A stretch of 64,000 bases of DNA from Halorubrum rutilum (GTDB lineage: Archaea; Halobacteriota; Halobacteria; Halobacteriales; Haloferacaceae), in assembly GCF_024494565.1 (NCBI RefSeq), contig NZ_JANHDN010000002.1, positions 1 through 64,000 on the forward strand, written 5' to 3'. Positions within the stretch are counted from its first letter, which is position 1. Every line of letters starts with the position of its first letter. The translations under genes and the position numbers were made by a program. Positions 1-8,619 of the stretch are shown here, piece by piece. The notes under the pieces are model-generated. The model saw nothing but the letters and a program-made list of their open reading frames with translations, was not told where the DNA came from and did no database searches.

Positions 1-206
1 GCCACGAGGCTGGGGAGGTGTGAGGTGCCGTGCGGTTGCGGGTGGGTGGGACTCAAAGGGGCAGCCGACGAGGCGGGCGCAGGCGACGCAAGCACCGCAG
101 CGAAGGAGCGAAGCGACTGAGCGAGGAGCGCAGCGAGCGTGCGCCCGCCTCGTCGGCTGGGGCTTTGGAGTTGTTCACCGTCGATCCGGCAGCAACGATT
201 TATAAA
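1..206. repeat. Dispersed structured repeat, copy 1 (5' end outside window)
   Basis: First of three related intergenic elements. Shared blocks are GAGGCTGGGGAGGT (about 6-19), CAAAGGGGCAGCCG (about 54-67), GGCTGGGGCTTTGGAG (155-170) and GTTCACCG (173-180). A perfect 20-bp stem pairs 62-81 with 140-159 around a 58-nt loop rich in GCGAGCG-like words. A TATA-like TTTATAAA sits at 199-206, 19 nt beyond the GTTCACC block. Read on the minus strand, that box would start a transcript near the block and run through the stem. No credible protein is encoded. Between 207 and the gene at 306 only a possible TATA box (TTCAAAACC, about 271-279) is seen. Confidence 0.75.
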
Positions 207-305
207 CGACTGGCTGTCTCTTCGTAGACGGCGATCGCTCACTCCTCATCTTCGTACAACCGGTGAATCAGTAGCTTCAAAACCGCGCCGGACCGAACCG
301 CGGGC

Positions 306-470
306 ATGGCGCTCGAAAAGGACGTCGACTGTCCCTCGTGCGGAGAGACCCGGTCGTTCTACCGGACCGCGGCGATGACCCTCCACCTCGGCGAGAAGAC
401 GAAGTGGCGCTGTCCCGACTGCGGCTACGGCTACGTCGAGATCGACGGTATCGACACGCTCCCGGCCTGA
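306..470 (+). CDS. Small zinc-ribbon protein (54 aa)
   Basis: A 54-residue protein with two CxxC knuckles (C9-P-S-C12 and C36-P-D-C39), the pattern of a single zinc beta-ribbon. The second knuckle is followed by a GYGYVEIDG segment typical of small haloarchaeal zinc ribbons. The ATG at 306 is about 30 nt from a TTCAAAACC box, which fits a leaderless transcript. It stands alone between the repeat element and the convergent isocitrate lyase gene. The role is unknown; such ribbons usually bind nucleic acid or protein partners. The coding call is firm from codon usage and the intact Cys motifs. Confidence 0.75.
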   Translation: MALEKDVDCPSCGETRSFYRTAAMTLHLGEKTKWRCPDCGYGYVEIDGIDTLPA

Positions 471-593
471 GGGGGACCGAAGGCCGGTCCGGGCGGTTCC
501 GCGGGCTACCTTCGTTCGCTCGACCGGGAACGAACGGCGCTCGGAGAGACGCGAGGGCGCGGGTGATGGATCCGACGGCCGCGCCCGGTCCGA

Positions 594-1637
594 TCAGTCG
601 TCGTCGCTCTCGCTCGCCGTGATCGGGTCGCGCTCCTCGTCGGTGAAGCCGGCCGACTCCTCGTGTCGGGCCGACGCCTCGGGGTCGAAGCGCGCCTCGA
701 CGTCCTGGTACCGCGGGACGAAGGAGAGCTCGTGGTGGCTCTCCGTCTCGTGGCCGAGGTAGCGCTCTTCGAGGTCGAACTGGGCCTCCTCGTCGTTCTC
801 GGCGATGTTCTGCAGGTCCTCGTACACCGCGTGGGCGCCCGAGTGGAGCCCGTAGAGGGTGATGAAGATGTACTGGTAGCCGAGGTCGCCGAGCTCCGCG
901 AAGGTGAGCGGGTCCTCCTCCTCGCTCCACGCGAACGACGAGGAGTAGTTGAACGCGAGGTCGAGGTCGGGGTGGGTCTCGTGGATCGTCTCCGCGTACT
1001 CGATCGCGTCCTCGCGCGACGGGTCGGGCATCTCCGGCCAGACGAGGTCGACGCCGGCGTCGGCGTAGATCCGGCCGCGTTCGAGGTGCTCCTCCCAGTC
1101 GCCGTTGGCGGAGCCGTAGGCGTCGGTGCGCGCGATGATCACCGTGTCCTCGCTCTGCTTGGCGTCGACGGCCGCCTCGAAGCGCGACCGCGCCTGCTCG
1201 CGGGAGACGATCTGCTTGCCGGCGATGTGGCCGCACCGCTTCGGCGAGGTCTGGTCCTCGATGTGGACGGCGGCGACGCCGGCCTTCTCGTACTCGCGGA
1301 CCGCGCGGCGGACGTTGTGGACGCCGCCGTAGCCGGTGTCGCAGTCGGCGACCACCGGGAGGTTCGTCGCCTCGACCATCCGCTTCGCGTTCTCGACCAT
1401 CTCGGTCATCGTGACCATCTCCAGGTCGGGGAAGCCGAACTGACCGAGGACGGTCGAGTAGCCGCTCATGTAAGCGGCGTCGACCCCCGCCATCTCGGCG
1501 AGGCGGGCGTCGAGCGCGTGGTAGATCCCGGGCGCGAACGTGTACTCCTGCTCGTCGAACAGCTCGCGCAGCCGCCGGCCGGCCGGGTTGTCGATGTCTC
1601 TCGTGAAGACGTCGTCGTCGAGTTGGTTTGGATGCAT
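594..1637 (-). CDS. aceA: Isocitrate lyase
   Basis: Cleaves isocitrate to succinate and glyoxylate, the first step of the glyoxylate bypass used on acetate or fatty acids. The 347-aa protein belongs to the ICL/PEP-mutase superfamily: DCDTGYGG (98-105) is the Mg-binding region, KRCGH (133-137) the catalytic loop with its Cys, and ARTDAYG follows at 169-175. The length matches short archaeal enzymes rather than the longer bacterial ones. The start at MHPNQL follows two small overlapping ORFs that end 5 nt upstream, so it is probably the last gene of a short leftward operon. No malate synthase gene is visible in the window. Isocitrate lyase is preferred over methylisocitrate lyase, but this rests on recalled similarity. 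Confidence 0.88.
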   Translation of the reverse strand: MHPNQLDDDVFTRDIDNPAGRRLRELFDEQEYTFAPGIYHALDARLAEMAGVDAAYMSGYSTVLGQFGFPDLEMVTMTEMVENAKRMVEATNLPVVADCDTGYGGVHNVRRAVREYEKAGVAAVHIEDQTSPKRCGHIAGKQIVSREQARSRFEAAVDAKQSEDTVIIARTDAYGSANGDWEEHLERGRIYADAGVDLVWPEMPDPSREDAIEYAETIHETHPDLDLAFNYSSSFAWSEEEDPLTFAELGDLGYQYIFITLYGLHSGAHAVYEDLQNIAENDEEAQFDLEERYLGHETESHHELSFVPRYQDVEARFDPEASARHEESAGFTDEERDPITASESDDD

Positions 1638-1642
1638 GGGTG

Positions 1643-1807
1643 TCACTCCGCGGCGTCTTCGACGGGGCGCTCGGTCGCGGAACGGTCGTTCGCGGCCCGA
1701 TCGGTCGCGGGGCGGTCCCTCGCGAGCCGGTCGGTCGCGTCGCGCGTGAACGTCGTCGGGTCCGGCCGCGGCCCGTCGCCGGTGCCGGCCATCGGGACGG
1801 CGCTCAT
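1643..1807 (-). CDS. Small hypothetical protein preceding aceA
   Basis: A 54-aa ORF whose ATG overlaps the stop of the upstream ORF (ATGA) and whose stop lies 5 nt before aceA, the geometry of translational coupling. The sequence is low in complexity, with ATDR/ARDR/ATER-like repeats in the second half. The segment [14 protein letters not shown] resembles the AceA N-terminus ([16 protein letters not shown]), which could be chance or a partial duplication. No family is recognised. GC-rich third positions are consistent with coding, but proof would need conservation or expression data. Confidence 0.4.
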   Translation of the reverse strand: MSAVPMAGTGDGPRPDPTTFTRDATDRLARDRPATDRAANDRSATERPVEDAAE

Positions 1808-2133
1808 CGCGACCCCCCGTCGGTCCGCGCGCGGCGCGTCGGACGCAGGTCCGGGACGAGCGGGGCCTCCCGCTCCGCGTCCGTCGGCGGCGGGCTCGGG
1901 CGGCCGGGCGTGTCGAACGGCTCGGCGGTCGCGTCGGTCCGGACGGTCCCGTCGGTCTCACCGGTCCCGTCGGTCCCGGCGGTCGCGTCGGGCCGCGTCG
2001 GCGGAACGAGCGGCGCGCCCGCCTCCTCGGTGATCGGCGTGCGGCCGGGGATCGGCGGAGAAGCGTCGGCGGTCGTCCGCTGGTCTGTCGGTCGGGTCGT
2101 CTCGGGCGTCGTGGTGTCGTCAGGTGTCGTCAT
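1804..2133 (-). CDS. Thr/Pro/Asp-rich hypothetical protein
   Basis: A 109-aa low-complexity ORF (many TDGT, PTRP and DAT words), first of the ORFs leading into aceA, with an ATGA overlap to the next. A GTG start at 2226 in the same frame would add 31 residues and would suit a leaderless transcript from the TATA-like box at 2248-2254. The ATG at 2133 is the conservative choice. No domain, signal peptide or membrane segment is visible. It may be a disordered protein or a transcribed leader rather than a conserved gene. Confidence 0.35.
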   Translation of the reverse strand: MTTPDDTTTPETTRPTDQRTTADASPPIPGRTPITEEAGAPLVPPTRPDATAGTDGTGETDGTVRTDATAEPFDTPGRPSPPPTDAEREAPLVPDLRPTRRARTDGGSR

Positions 2134-2247
2134 CGGGTCGTGTGGGCGGTTGCGGTGGTCGTCTGGTGGTCGATCGCTCGTCGCGTCGGGCTGCCGCGTG
2201 TCCGCGTACGGATACTGACATTGCACTTGGTGAGTTCGGAGGACCGG

Positions 2248-2254
2248 TAATAAA
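2248..2254 (-). promoter_or_regulatory. TATA-like box for the aceA operon
   Basis: TTTATTA on the minus strand in an AT-rich island (about 2245-2305) between divergent genes. It predicts a start near 2224, next to the GTG at 2226 and an ATG at 2221. Confidence 0.45.
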
Positions 2255-2355
2255 CATAATGATTGATAATGATAATATTCGTTAGCATGTTTTACCTATT
2301 TAAATGGCGCTTGGTATCACGGCTCACGATCCGGCGACGAGGGGCCGGACCGATC

Positions 2356-2363
2356 CATACTAA
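2356..2363 (+). promoter_or_regulatory. TATA-like box for thiL
   Basis: CATACTAA lies 26-33 nt before the GTG at 2389 and supports a leaderless start there. A stronger TATTTAAAT at 2297-2305 could give a longer leader. Confidence 0.4.
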
Positions 2364-2388
2364 CCGGTTCCGGCGCGTGTGGACGCCC

Positions 2389-3282
2389 GTGAACGAGCGC
2401 GACGCGCTTCGCCGGCTCGCCGCCGACCTGCCGCACGCGGGCGACGACGCGGCCGTCGTCGGCGACACCGTCATCACGACCGACATGCTCCACGAGCGCA
2501 CCGACTTCCCGCCGGGGACGACCCGGTACACCGCGGGGTGGCGCGCGGTCGGCGCGTCGCTCTCGGACGTGGCGGCGATGGGGGCGCGCGCGACCGCGGC
2601 GGTCGCCGTCTACGCCGACGACGTCTTCGACCCCGACCAACTGGACCGGTTCGTCGCCGGCGCGGTCGACGTCTGCGAGGCGGTCGACGCCGAGTACGTC
2701 GGCGGCGACCTCGACTCCCACGGGGAGTTCACGACCGCCTCGACCGCGATCGGGGCGGTCACCGACGCCGGCCCGGTGACGCGCTCGGGGGCGGCCGCGG
2801 GCGACGCGCTCTGCGTCACCGGCGAGTGGGGCCGGTCGGCGGCCGCGCTCCGCCTGTTCGAGCGCGGCGACGACGCCGCGGTCGAGCGCGCCAACGACCT
2901 GTTCCGGCTCGCGCCGCGGGTCGCCGACGGGGTCGCGCTCGCCGGGCGCGCGACCGCGATGATGGACTCCTCGGACGGGCTCGCGCGGTCGCTCCACCAG
3001 CTCGCGGAGGCGAGCGAGGTCGGCTTCGCGCTCGACCGCGACCGGCTCCCCGTCCACCCCGCGGTCGACGACGTCGCGGAGGGGCCGGCAGACCGGTTCG
3101 AGCTGGCCGCGCACTTCGGCGAGGACTTCGAGCTCGTCTGCGCGGTCCCCGAGGGCGACCTCGACGACGCCCGCGAGGGCTGTCCCTCCGGGCTCGCACG
3201 CGTCGGCACCGTCGTCGACGCCGCGGAGGGGGTGACCGCCGACGGCGACCCCCTCGCGGACCGCGGCTACACGCACGGGTGA
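2389..3282 (+). CDS. thiL: Thiamine-monophosphate kinase
   Basis: Phosphorylates thiamine monophosphate with ATP to thiamine diphosphate, the active cofactor; cytosolic. The 297-aa protein has the AIR-synthase-like fold signatures: GDD (18-20) and TDML (31-34) for metal and phosphate, SLSDVAAMGA (57-66), GGDLDS (105-110) and DSSDGL (193-198). The GTG start leaves about 17 residues before GDDAAVV, the usual spacing in the family; upstream in-frame ATGs lie in AT-rich promoter DNA. It appears monocistronic, divergent from the aceA operon. Confidence 0.9.
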   Translation: MNERDALRRLAADLPHAGDDAAVVGDTVITTDMLHERTDFPPGTTRYTAGWRAVGASLSDVAAMGARATAAVAVYADDVFDPDQLDRFVAGAVDVCEAVDAEYVGGDLDSHGEFTTASTAIGAVTDAGPVTRSGAAAGDALCVTGEWGRSAAALRLFERGDDAAVERANDLFRLAPRVADGVALAGRATAMMDSSDGLARSLHQLAEASEVGFALDRDRLPVHPAVDDVAEGPADRFELAAHFGEDFELVCAVPEGDLDDAREGCPSGLARVGTVVDAAEGVTADGDPLADRGYTHG

Positions 3283-3352
3283 GGACCGGTCGACGAGCGA
3301 ACCGGGCGGCCGAACCGCCGGCCCTTATGCCCGGGGTCCCGTCGGTCCCCGC

Positions 3353-3910
3353 ATGGCGACCGAGACGGAGCGGATGCTGGCCGGAGAGCCGTACGACCCG
3401 AGCGATCCGGCGCTCGCCGCCGACCGCGCCCGCGCCCGCGACCTCGCCCGCCGATACGACGCGACGAGCGAGGCCGAACGGGACCGGCGCGGGCGGCTCC
3501 TCCGCGAGCTGTTCGACGCCGTCGGCGAGGACCCGACCGTCCAGCCGCCCGTGCGCTGCGACTACGGCTACAACGTCGCCGTCGGCGACGGCTTCTTCGC
3601 GAACTACGGCTGCGTCCTCCTCGACTCGAACCCGATCGAGTTCGGCGACCGCTGCCTGCTCGGCCCGGGCGTTCACGTCTACACGCCGACGCACCCGATC
3701 GACCCCGAGGAGCGCGCGACCGGCCGCGAGCGCGCGGAACCGGTGACCGTCGGCGACGACGTCTGGATCGGCGGCCGCGCCGTGCTCAACCCCGGCGTGA
3801 CCGTCGGCGACGGCGCGGTGATCGCCTCCGGCGCGGTGGTAACGAGGGACGTTCCGGCGCGTGTGGTGGTCGGCGGGAACCCGGCGCGGGTGATCCGGGA
3901 GATCGAGTAA
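3353..3910 (+). CDS. Sugar O-acetyltransferase, maltose/galactoside acetyltransferase type
   Basis: A 185-aa left-handed beta-helix acyltransferase. It has an N-terminal MAC-type segment (ERMLAGEPYDPSDPAL, 6-21) and hexapeptide repeats from about residue 75, with the catalytic-His region VYTPTHPIDPEER (about 117-129) and the C-terminal PARVVVGGNPARVI typical of the Maa/LacA/NodL group. It should move acetyl from acetyl-CoA to a sugar hydroxyl; the acceptor cannot be read from sequence. It converges on prs with 4 nt between stops. Confidence 0.85.
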   Translation: MATETERMLAGEPYDPSDPALAADRARARDLARRYDATSEAERDRRGRLLRELFDAVGEDPTVQPPVRCDYGYNVAVGDGFFANYGCVLLDSNPIEFGDRCLLGPGVHVYTPTHPIDPEERATGRERAEPVTVGDDVWIGGRAVLNPGVTVGDGAVIASGAVVTRDVPARVVVGGNPARVIREIE

Positions 3911-3914
3911 GGGG

Positions 3915-4769
3915 CTACTCCAGCGCCTCGGCGAGAGCGGGGGCGACGCTGACGACGCTACAGCCCCGCTCGACGGTGTCGCTGCCGACGATGCGGTCGA
4001 CGCCGGCGCCCCGGAGCTTCGTCACGGCGTTGGCGACGAGCACCGGGTGGACGCAGGCCGCGAGCACCCGCGCCGCGCCGCGGTCGTTCAGCACGGCGAC
4101 CGCCTCGCTCATCGTCGACCCGGTGGCGACGATGTCGTCGACGACGACCACGTCCCGCCCCGACACGGCCGCGTCCGACGGGGACACCGCGACGGCGCCC
4201 GTCTCCCGGTCGCGGTGCTTCTCGAAGTAGTCCGTCTCGCCCGCGCCGTACGCGTCTCGGACCGTCTCGGCGATGTCGACGGCGCCCGCGTCCGGCGCGA
4301 GGAACAGCGGCTCCGCGAGGCCGGCCGGGAGGGGGTCGGCGAGGACGCTCGCGGCGTCGGCGACGTCGACGGGGACGTCGTAGAGCTCGGCGACGCGCGG
4401 CTCGTGGGGGTTGACGAGGACGACGCGGTCGGTCCCGGTGGAGATCGCCCGCGCCATCGCCCGCGCCGAGACGGGCTCGCCCGCCCCGAACGACTCGTCC
4501 TGTCGGGCGTAGCCCATGTAGGGGATCACCGTCGACACGCGCTCGGCGCCGGCCTCGCGGACGGCGTCCTGGAGCTGGAGCAGTTCGACCCACGCCTCGT
4601 CGGAGTCGGTCGTCGCGACGACCGTCGCCTCGTCGGCGTCGAAGTCGGGCACCGCCGCGAGCGTCTCGCCGTCCGGGAACCGGTCATACGTCGGCGTCGC
4701 CAGCGGCCGACCCGTCTCCTCGGCGAGCGCGGCCGCGAGCAGCTGTGAGCTGGATCCGGGAACGATCAT
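3915..4769 (-). CDS. prs: Ribose-phosphate pyrophosphokinase
   Basis: Makes PRPP from ribose 5-phosphate and ATP for purine, pyrimidine, histidine and tryptophan synthesis. The 284-aa protein carries the ATP-loop region YARQDESF (87-94), NPHE (120-123) and the PRPP-binding loop VVVVDDIVATGSTM (207-220). The length fits the short archaeal class. The start is the second ATG of the frame (MIVPGSSSQ), matching the family N-terminus. Confidence 0.92.
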   Translation of the reverse strand: MIVPGSSSQLLAAALAEETGRPLATPTYDRFPDGETLAAVPDFDADEATVVATTDSDEAWVELLQLQDAVREAGAERVSTVIPYMGYARQDESFGAGEPVSARAMARAISTGTDRVVLVNPHEPRVAELYDVPVDVADAASVLADPLPAGLAEPLFLAPDAGAVDIAETVRDAYGAGETDYFEKHRDRETGAVAVSPSDAAVSGRDVVVVDDIVATGSTMSEAVAVLNDRGAARVLAACVHPVLVANAVTKLRGAGVDRIVGSDTVERGCSVVSVAPALAEALE

Positions 4770-4830
4770 GGGCGTCCGTTCCCCTGACACCGGTAAACCA
4801 GTTTCCTTACTCCGGCGGGGCCGGTTCGGA

Positions 4831-4873
4831 CTCGGACCGATTCGGCCTCGGACCGATTCGGCCTCGGACCGAT
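4831..4873. repeat. 16-bp tandem repeat, 2.7 copies
   Basis: CTCGGACCGATTCGGC occurs twice exactly (4831-4846, 4847-4862) and once truncated, in the divergent region between prs and the zinc-finger gene. Confidence 0.8.
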
Positions 4874-4942
4874 CGCCGTCGACCCGCCCCGGCTCGTCCC
4901 CCGCTCCACGAGAGCGCGTGACGCACCGCGGCCACAGGGGCG

Positions 4943-4950
4943 GATATTTA
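4943..4950 (+). promoter_or_regulatory. TATA box for the zinc-finger gene
   Basis: GATATTTA ends 25 nt before the ATG at 4976, giving a leaderless transcript. Confidence 0.65.
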
Positions 4951-4975
4951 CGCGAGCGGCGGGTACGACGCCGTA

Positions 4976-5626
4976 ATGACCGAAACAGGAGACCGAGTCG
5001 GCCTCGCTTGCCCGTCGTGCTCCCCGGGCGAGGAGACCGTCCACGAGGTGTTGCGCCCCGGCGGGCAGGCGACCGTCCGCTGTACCGACTGCGACCACAC
5101 GCACAAGGCCGAGATCCCGGAGGCGGAGACCGTCGAGCTGAAGATCGTCGTCTCGCAGGACGGCGAGTCGTTCACCACCCGGATGGACGTGCCGGCGGAC
5201 ACCTACGTCGCGACCGGCGAGGAGTTCGTCGTCGACACCCCCGACGCGCTGATGCAGGTCCGGGTGACCGGGATCGAGGTCGGCCCCGAGCAACGGGTCG
5301 AGGAGGCCGGCGTCGAGGACGTCGCGACGCTGTGGACCCGCGCGGTCGACAACGTCTCCGTGCCGGTGACGCTCCACCCGAAGGACGGTGACGCCGACGA
5401 GACGCGCTCAGTCCGGGTGAACGTCCCCGGCGACTACGAGTTCACGGTCGGCGAGACCGTCGAGTTCGGCGACGAGGAGTTCGCCGTCGAGGGCGTCCAG
5501 ATCCGCGAGGACGCCCCCGAGTACCGCCACGAGAAGCTGGACCACGAGGGCGACTTCGCCTACGCGAAGGACTGCAAGCGGGTGTACGGCCGCGACGAGA
5601 GCCTGACGGCGTGGTCCGCCTGGTAG
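4976..5626 (+). CDS. HVO_0476-type zinc-finger protein
   Basis: A 216-aa protein with an N-terminal zinc ribbon (LACPSC, 10-15, and RCTDCDH, 35-41) followed by a beta-rich domain built of repeated VTVGDTVEFGDEEF-like strands and a C-terminal CKRVYGRDE segment. The arrangement matches the haloarchaeal family named after HVO_0476, whose function is not established; binding nucleic acid or a translation factor is plausible. The ATG start is fixed by the TATA box 25 nt upstream. No operon partners. Confidence 0.75.
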   Translation: MTETGDRVGLACPSCSPGEETVHEVLRPGGQATVRCTDCDHTHKAEIPEAETVELKIVVSQDGESFTTRMDVPADTYVATGEEFVVDTPDALMQVRVTGIEVGPEQRVEEAGVEDVATLWTRAVDNVSVPVTLHPKDGDADETRSVRVNVPGDYEFTVGETVEFGDEEFAVEGVQIREDAPEYRHEKLDHEGDFAYAKDCKRVYGRDESLTAWSAW

Positions 5627-5750
5627 GGGGCGTCACGGGGAGTGAAGAGGGCGGCCGCTCTCCGGGTGGCGCGTTCGAAAAAACGGTGAGGCCGATGTGG
5701 GCGACCCACATCGAACACCGTCTGTGAGTGCGACCGCGGTCGGTGCGGCG

Positions 5751-6140
5751 TTAGATGACGCGGTTCTGCAGGTAGTCGAGGTGTTTCGCGTTGTAGACGA
5801 TCTTGACCTCGTCGGTCGCCGGGCTGCCGATGCAGGTGAGGCGGACGTTCTTCTCTTCGACCTCCTCGTCGGAGAGGATCTGCTGCATGTCCATCTCGAT
5901 GTCGCCCTCCTTCACGATGGACGCGCAGTTCGCGCAGGCGCCGGCGCGGCACGAGAAGGGCCAGTCGTAGCCCTGCGCCTCGGCGGATTCGAGGATGTAC
6001 TCGCCCTGGTTGACTTCGAGGGTGCCGTAGTCCTCGGCGTCGAGGTCGGCGTCGGCGGCCTCCTCGAAGAGGTCGTCGTCGTCCATCGACCAACCGTGGT
6101 CGTCGAGCACTTCGTAGTTGAGGTATTCTACTGTGGGCAT
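5751..6140 (-). CDS. fer: 2Fe-2S ferredoxin, halobacterial type
   Basis: A small soluble electron carrier of 129 aa. It opens with [10 protein letters not shown], as in Halobacterium ferredoxin, then has the acidic halophilic insertion (about 17-38) and the plant-type cluster ligands C64, C69, C72 (CRAGACANC) and C103 (LTCIGS). The C-terminus HLDYLQNRV is also diagnostic. In haloarchaea this protein accepts electrons from 2-oxoacid:ferredoxin oxidoreductases. In-frame upstream sequence to 6830 is non-coding, so the start at MPTVEYLN is secure. Probably monocistronic. Confidence 0.95.
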   Translation of the reverse strand: MPTVEYLNYEVLDDHGWSMDDDDLFEEAADADLDAEDYGTLEVNQGEYILESAEAQGYDWPFSCRAGACANCASIVKEGDIEMDMQQILSDEEVEEKNVRLTCIGSPATDEVKIVYNAKHLDYLQNRVI

Positions 6141-6384
6141 CACCTGATGGTTTGATGCCCTCCTCATTAGGCTTTGCTGTTCCTCGGCTCTCGGCGGTCG
6201 ATCGATCGACCGATCGAGGGGCGAACGAGGCCCGAGCGAGGCCCGAGCGAGGCCGAACGAGGGCCGTTCCGGAATCGAGCGGAGTCCGAACGCGTCCGGC
6301 CGCACCCGAGTGCCTGACAGATCGTTATCAGGAGTGATACGTCGTGGGCAACAGTAAATAGCGAACGGCGCATAGCGTGGTCCG

Positions 6385-7254
6385 ATGGAGGAGTCCGTCG
6401 TCGCCGACTTCGTCGGTCGCGTCCACGCCCCGGACGTCGGAGGGGACGAGCCGGTGACGGGGCGGGTGCTCCTGAGCGAGCGTCGGCTGGTGCTCGTGAC
6501 GGACGACGGGAAGACGACCGTCCCGCTCTCCGGCGTGTTCGACGTGGTCGTCGGCACGGTCCCGGGCGACCTGCGCTCGTTCTTCAGCGACAGCGTCACC
6601 CTCGCGTACGACCGCCGAGGGGAGCGGCGCACGGCCCTCGTCGAGGGCGAGCCGGACGACATGGACCGGTTCGTCCGCCTGCTGTTCACGGCCCTGCTGC
6701 GCGACGTGACGGTCACCGTCCGGCACCCCGCGAAGGTCGGCGGACGCGTCACGGACGCGTCGGACCACACGGCGTCGGTGACGCTCTCGCCCGGCGCGAT
6801 CGGCTTCGTCGACTGCCCCGACCCGTTCAAAGTCGACCTCTCCGCCGTGATCGACTACGAGCGGACCGACCGGACGCTCGCGGGGACGCGGCGGCCCGCG
6901 CTCGTGTTCCGGCACGCCGTCGACGGGCGGACCGTCTCCTCGATCGCGACCGTCCCGAACGAACGGACGCTGAACGTGCTCGGCCGGTACATCAAGCTGG
7001 AGTACGACGAGGCCATGGAGGAGCTGGAGTCGTTCGACCCGACCGAAGAGCAGCTGGAGATCCTCGTGTCGATCTACTCGGCCGGCGGCGAGGCCGACAT
7101 CGCCGACGTGGTCACGGGCGACGTGACCCGGACGTCGATGGTCCTCGACACGCTCCGCGACGAGGAGCTCGTCGTGGACGGCGAGTCGGGGGCGGCGCTC
7201 ACGCGGAAGGGACAGATGATCGTCACCTCCTACCTGGAGTCGGTCAACGCCTGA
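6385..7254 (+). CDS. cheF: Chemotaxis adaptor CheF
   Basis: A 289-aa protein of the archaeal CheF family (formerly DUF439). In Halobacterium, CheF proteins bridge CheY, CheC/CheD and the archaellum motor to control switching. The N-terminal two thirds is beta-rich; the last 60-70 residues ([16 protein letters not shown] onward) look like a winged helix ending in [11 protein letters not shown]. No other che or arl gene is nearby, so this is an orphan copy. A TATA-like AGTAAATAG ends about 24 nt before the ATG. Confidence 0.85.
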   Translation: MEESVVADFVGRVHAPDVGGDEPVTGRVLLSERRLVLVTDDGKTTVPLSGVFDVVVGTVPGDLRSFFSDSVTLAYDRRGERRTALVEGEPDDMDRFVRLLFTALLRDVTVTVRHPAKVGGRVTDASDHTASVTLSPGAIGFVDCPDPFKVDLSAVIDYERTDRTLAGTRRPALVFRHAVDGRTVSSIATVPNERTLNVLGRYIKLEYDEAMEELESFDPTEEQLEILVSIYSAGGEADIADVVTGDVTRTSMVLDTLRDEELVVDGESGAALTRKGQMIVTSYLESVNA

Positions 7255-7333
7255 CGGGCTCCCGTCTGCCGGGTCCGAGACCGGAGACGTCGCCCGACCG
7301 AACGACTATGCGCTCGGAGGGCGTACGTCGGGT

Positions 7334-7510
7334 ATGGGATTCAAGACCGACCTGAGCAACGGAATCATTTCGCTCGTCATCAGCCTCGCCGTGACCGCCG
7401 CGGCCGCGCGCTCCGACGGCGACGGTGAGTGGTCGACGGGCGAGTTGCTGGCCGCGGTCGGGATCGCCTCGTTCCTCTCGGGGTACCTGACCAGCTACTT
7501 CGCGAAGTAG
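7334..7510 (+). CDS. Small two-helix membrane protein (58 aa)
   Basis: A 58-aa ORF with two hydrophobic segments (about 10-25 and 38-56) joined by a charged turn (RSDGDGEWSTGE), so a probable hairpin membrane protein. Codon use matches neighbouring genes. It sits 79 nt after cheF on the same strand. Function unknown. Confidence 0.6.
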   Translation: MGFKTDLSNGIISLVISLAVTAAAARSDGDGEWSTGELLAAVGIASFLSGYLTSYFAK

Positions 7511-7530
7511 GGGAGGGGCGGACCGCCGCC

Positions 7531-7622
7531 GTCGCCGTGACCGACCGATCGGCGTCGCCGTGACCGACCGATCGACGTCGTCATGGCCGACCGAGCGACG
7601 TCGTTCCGACCGGTCGAGCGAC
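7531..7622. repeat. 23-bp tandem repeat, four diverging copies
   Basis: Units at 7531-7553, 7554-7576, 7577-7599 and 7600-7622. The first two are nearly identical (GTCGCCGTGACCGACC core); the last two have drifted. The array fills most of the gap between two membrane-protein genes. Confidence 0.75.
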
Positions 7623-7670
7623 GCCGCCACGGGGGGAAGTTTCATGCCGGTTCGGACGTAGGTAGTTCAC

Positions 7671-8570
7671 ATGCCAGACGACCGCCACGGGCGTTCGACG
7701 CGGCTCGACGCCGCGGCCCGCGACCGGGGGATCGACGCGCCGGCGGGCGGCCGCCGCGACGCGTCGCCCGACGACGCGGGGCCGCGGACCGCGCGAGTGC
7801 CGGAGCCGCACGTTCACGACACCTTCTCGGTGGACGGGATCGACACGAAGCGGCGCGAGGGGCTCCTGGAGGCCGTCCTCCTCGACCGCGACGACGTCAG
7901 CGCCGCCTCGGCGACGAAGCGGAACGGGACGGTCGGGATCCACCACGACCCCGACGTTTCCCGCGAGGAGCTCCGGGACGCGCTGGAGGCCTGCGGGCTC
8001 GTGGTCGCGCCGGGCGACGCGGCGTTCGAGGTGCGGCGCGCCGCGCAGTTCGCCTCCGCGCGCGTCGCCGTCGCCGTCCTCTTCGGGCTGATGGTGGCGA
8101 CGCCGTACATCGCCGTCCTCTACCCCACCCGGATCGAGTGGCTGTTCTACGACCCGGTGACGGTCCAGTACCTCCAGTCGATCCTCGACTCCAACATGGC
8201 GACGCATTTCTTCGTCAACCTCGGATCGCTGTCGGGGATCGCGTTCCTCGTCGCCTGCGGGCCGATGATCAAGCGGTCGCTCGCCGCGGCGGCCGCGGGC
8301 CGCGTGACGAACGAGAGCGCCTTCGTGGCGGGCGTGACCGCGCTGTTCGGCTACAGCACCCTCGCCGCGTTCACGGCGTTCGAGGGCGCCGTCCACTACG
8401 ACCTGATCGCCTACGCGGTCGTCGCCGTCACCCTCTGGAACCACTTCGGCGTCGGCGCGTCGACGCCCGACACCGCGAGCGTCGAGGAGCCGACCGCCGA
8501 CGGGACCGCCGACGCCGCGACCGAGGCCGCCGAGGAAGAGCCGGTCGCGCTGACCGACGGCGGTCGGTAG
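7671..8570 (+). CDS. HMA-like domain fused to a membrane module; no ATPase
   Basis: A 299-aa protein. Residues about 50-115 (HDTFSVDGIDTKRREGLLEAVLL to EELRDALEACGLVV) follow the ferredoxin-like heavy-metal-associated fold but lack the metal-binding CxxC. Four hydrophobic segments follow (about 126-147, 181-200, 217-237, 243-258), resembling the first membrane helices of P1B-type copper ATPases. The actuator and DKTGT phosphorylation domains are absent and the protein ends with a short acidic tail at a normal stop. A metal-sensing or chaperone membrane protein derived from such an ATPase is an inference. No metal-resistance genes adjoin. Confidence 0.6.
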   Translation: MPDDRHGRSTRLDAAARDRGIDAPAGGRRDASPDDAGPRTARVPEPHVHDTFSVDGIDTKRREGLLEAVLLDRDDVSAASATKRNGTVGIHHDPDVSREELRDALEACGLVVAPGDAAFEVRRAAQFASARVAVAVLFGLMVATPYIAVLYPTRIEWLFYDPVTVQYLQSILDSNMATHFFVNLGSLSGIAFLVACGPMIKRSLAAAAAGRVTNESAFVAGVTALFGYSTLAAFTAFEGAVHYDLIAYAVVAVTLWNHFGVGASTPDTASVEEPTADGTADAATEAAEEEPVALTDGGR

Positions 8571-8619
8571 TCGCCGGCGACCCGGAGGCTCTCTTCTCGC
8601 CGAGTCCCGTCCCCGACGC

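Noticed and set aside
20..378. Short overlapping ORFs in repeat copy 1
   Set aside because: They follow the repeat and hairpin sequence, differ between copies and show no protein family; the copies are better explained as non-coding.
594..1961. Long isocitrate lyase reading frame to 1961
   Set aside because: The extra N-terminus is Arg/Pro-rich shadow of the coupled small ORFs; the enzyme begins at 1637.
5751..6830. 359-codon frame including ferredoxin
   Set aside because: Upstream of 6140 it is antisense to cheF; the protein N-terminus matches Halobacterium ferredoxin at MPTVEYLN.
7671..8570. Frameshifted copper ATPase
   Set aside because: Downstream frames show no DKTGT or ATP-binding sequence and the gene ends normally, so it is not a broken ATPase in place.
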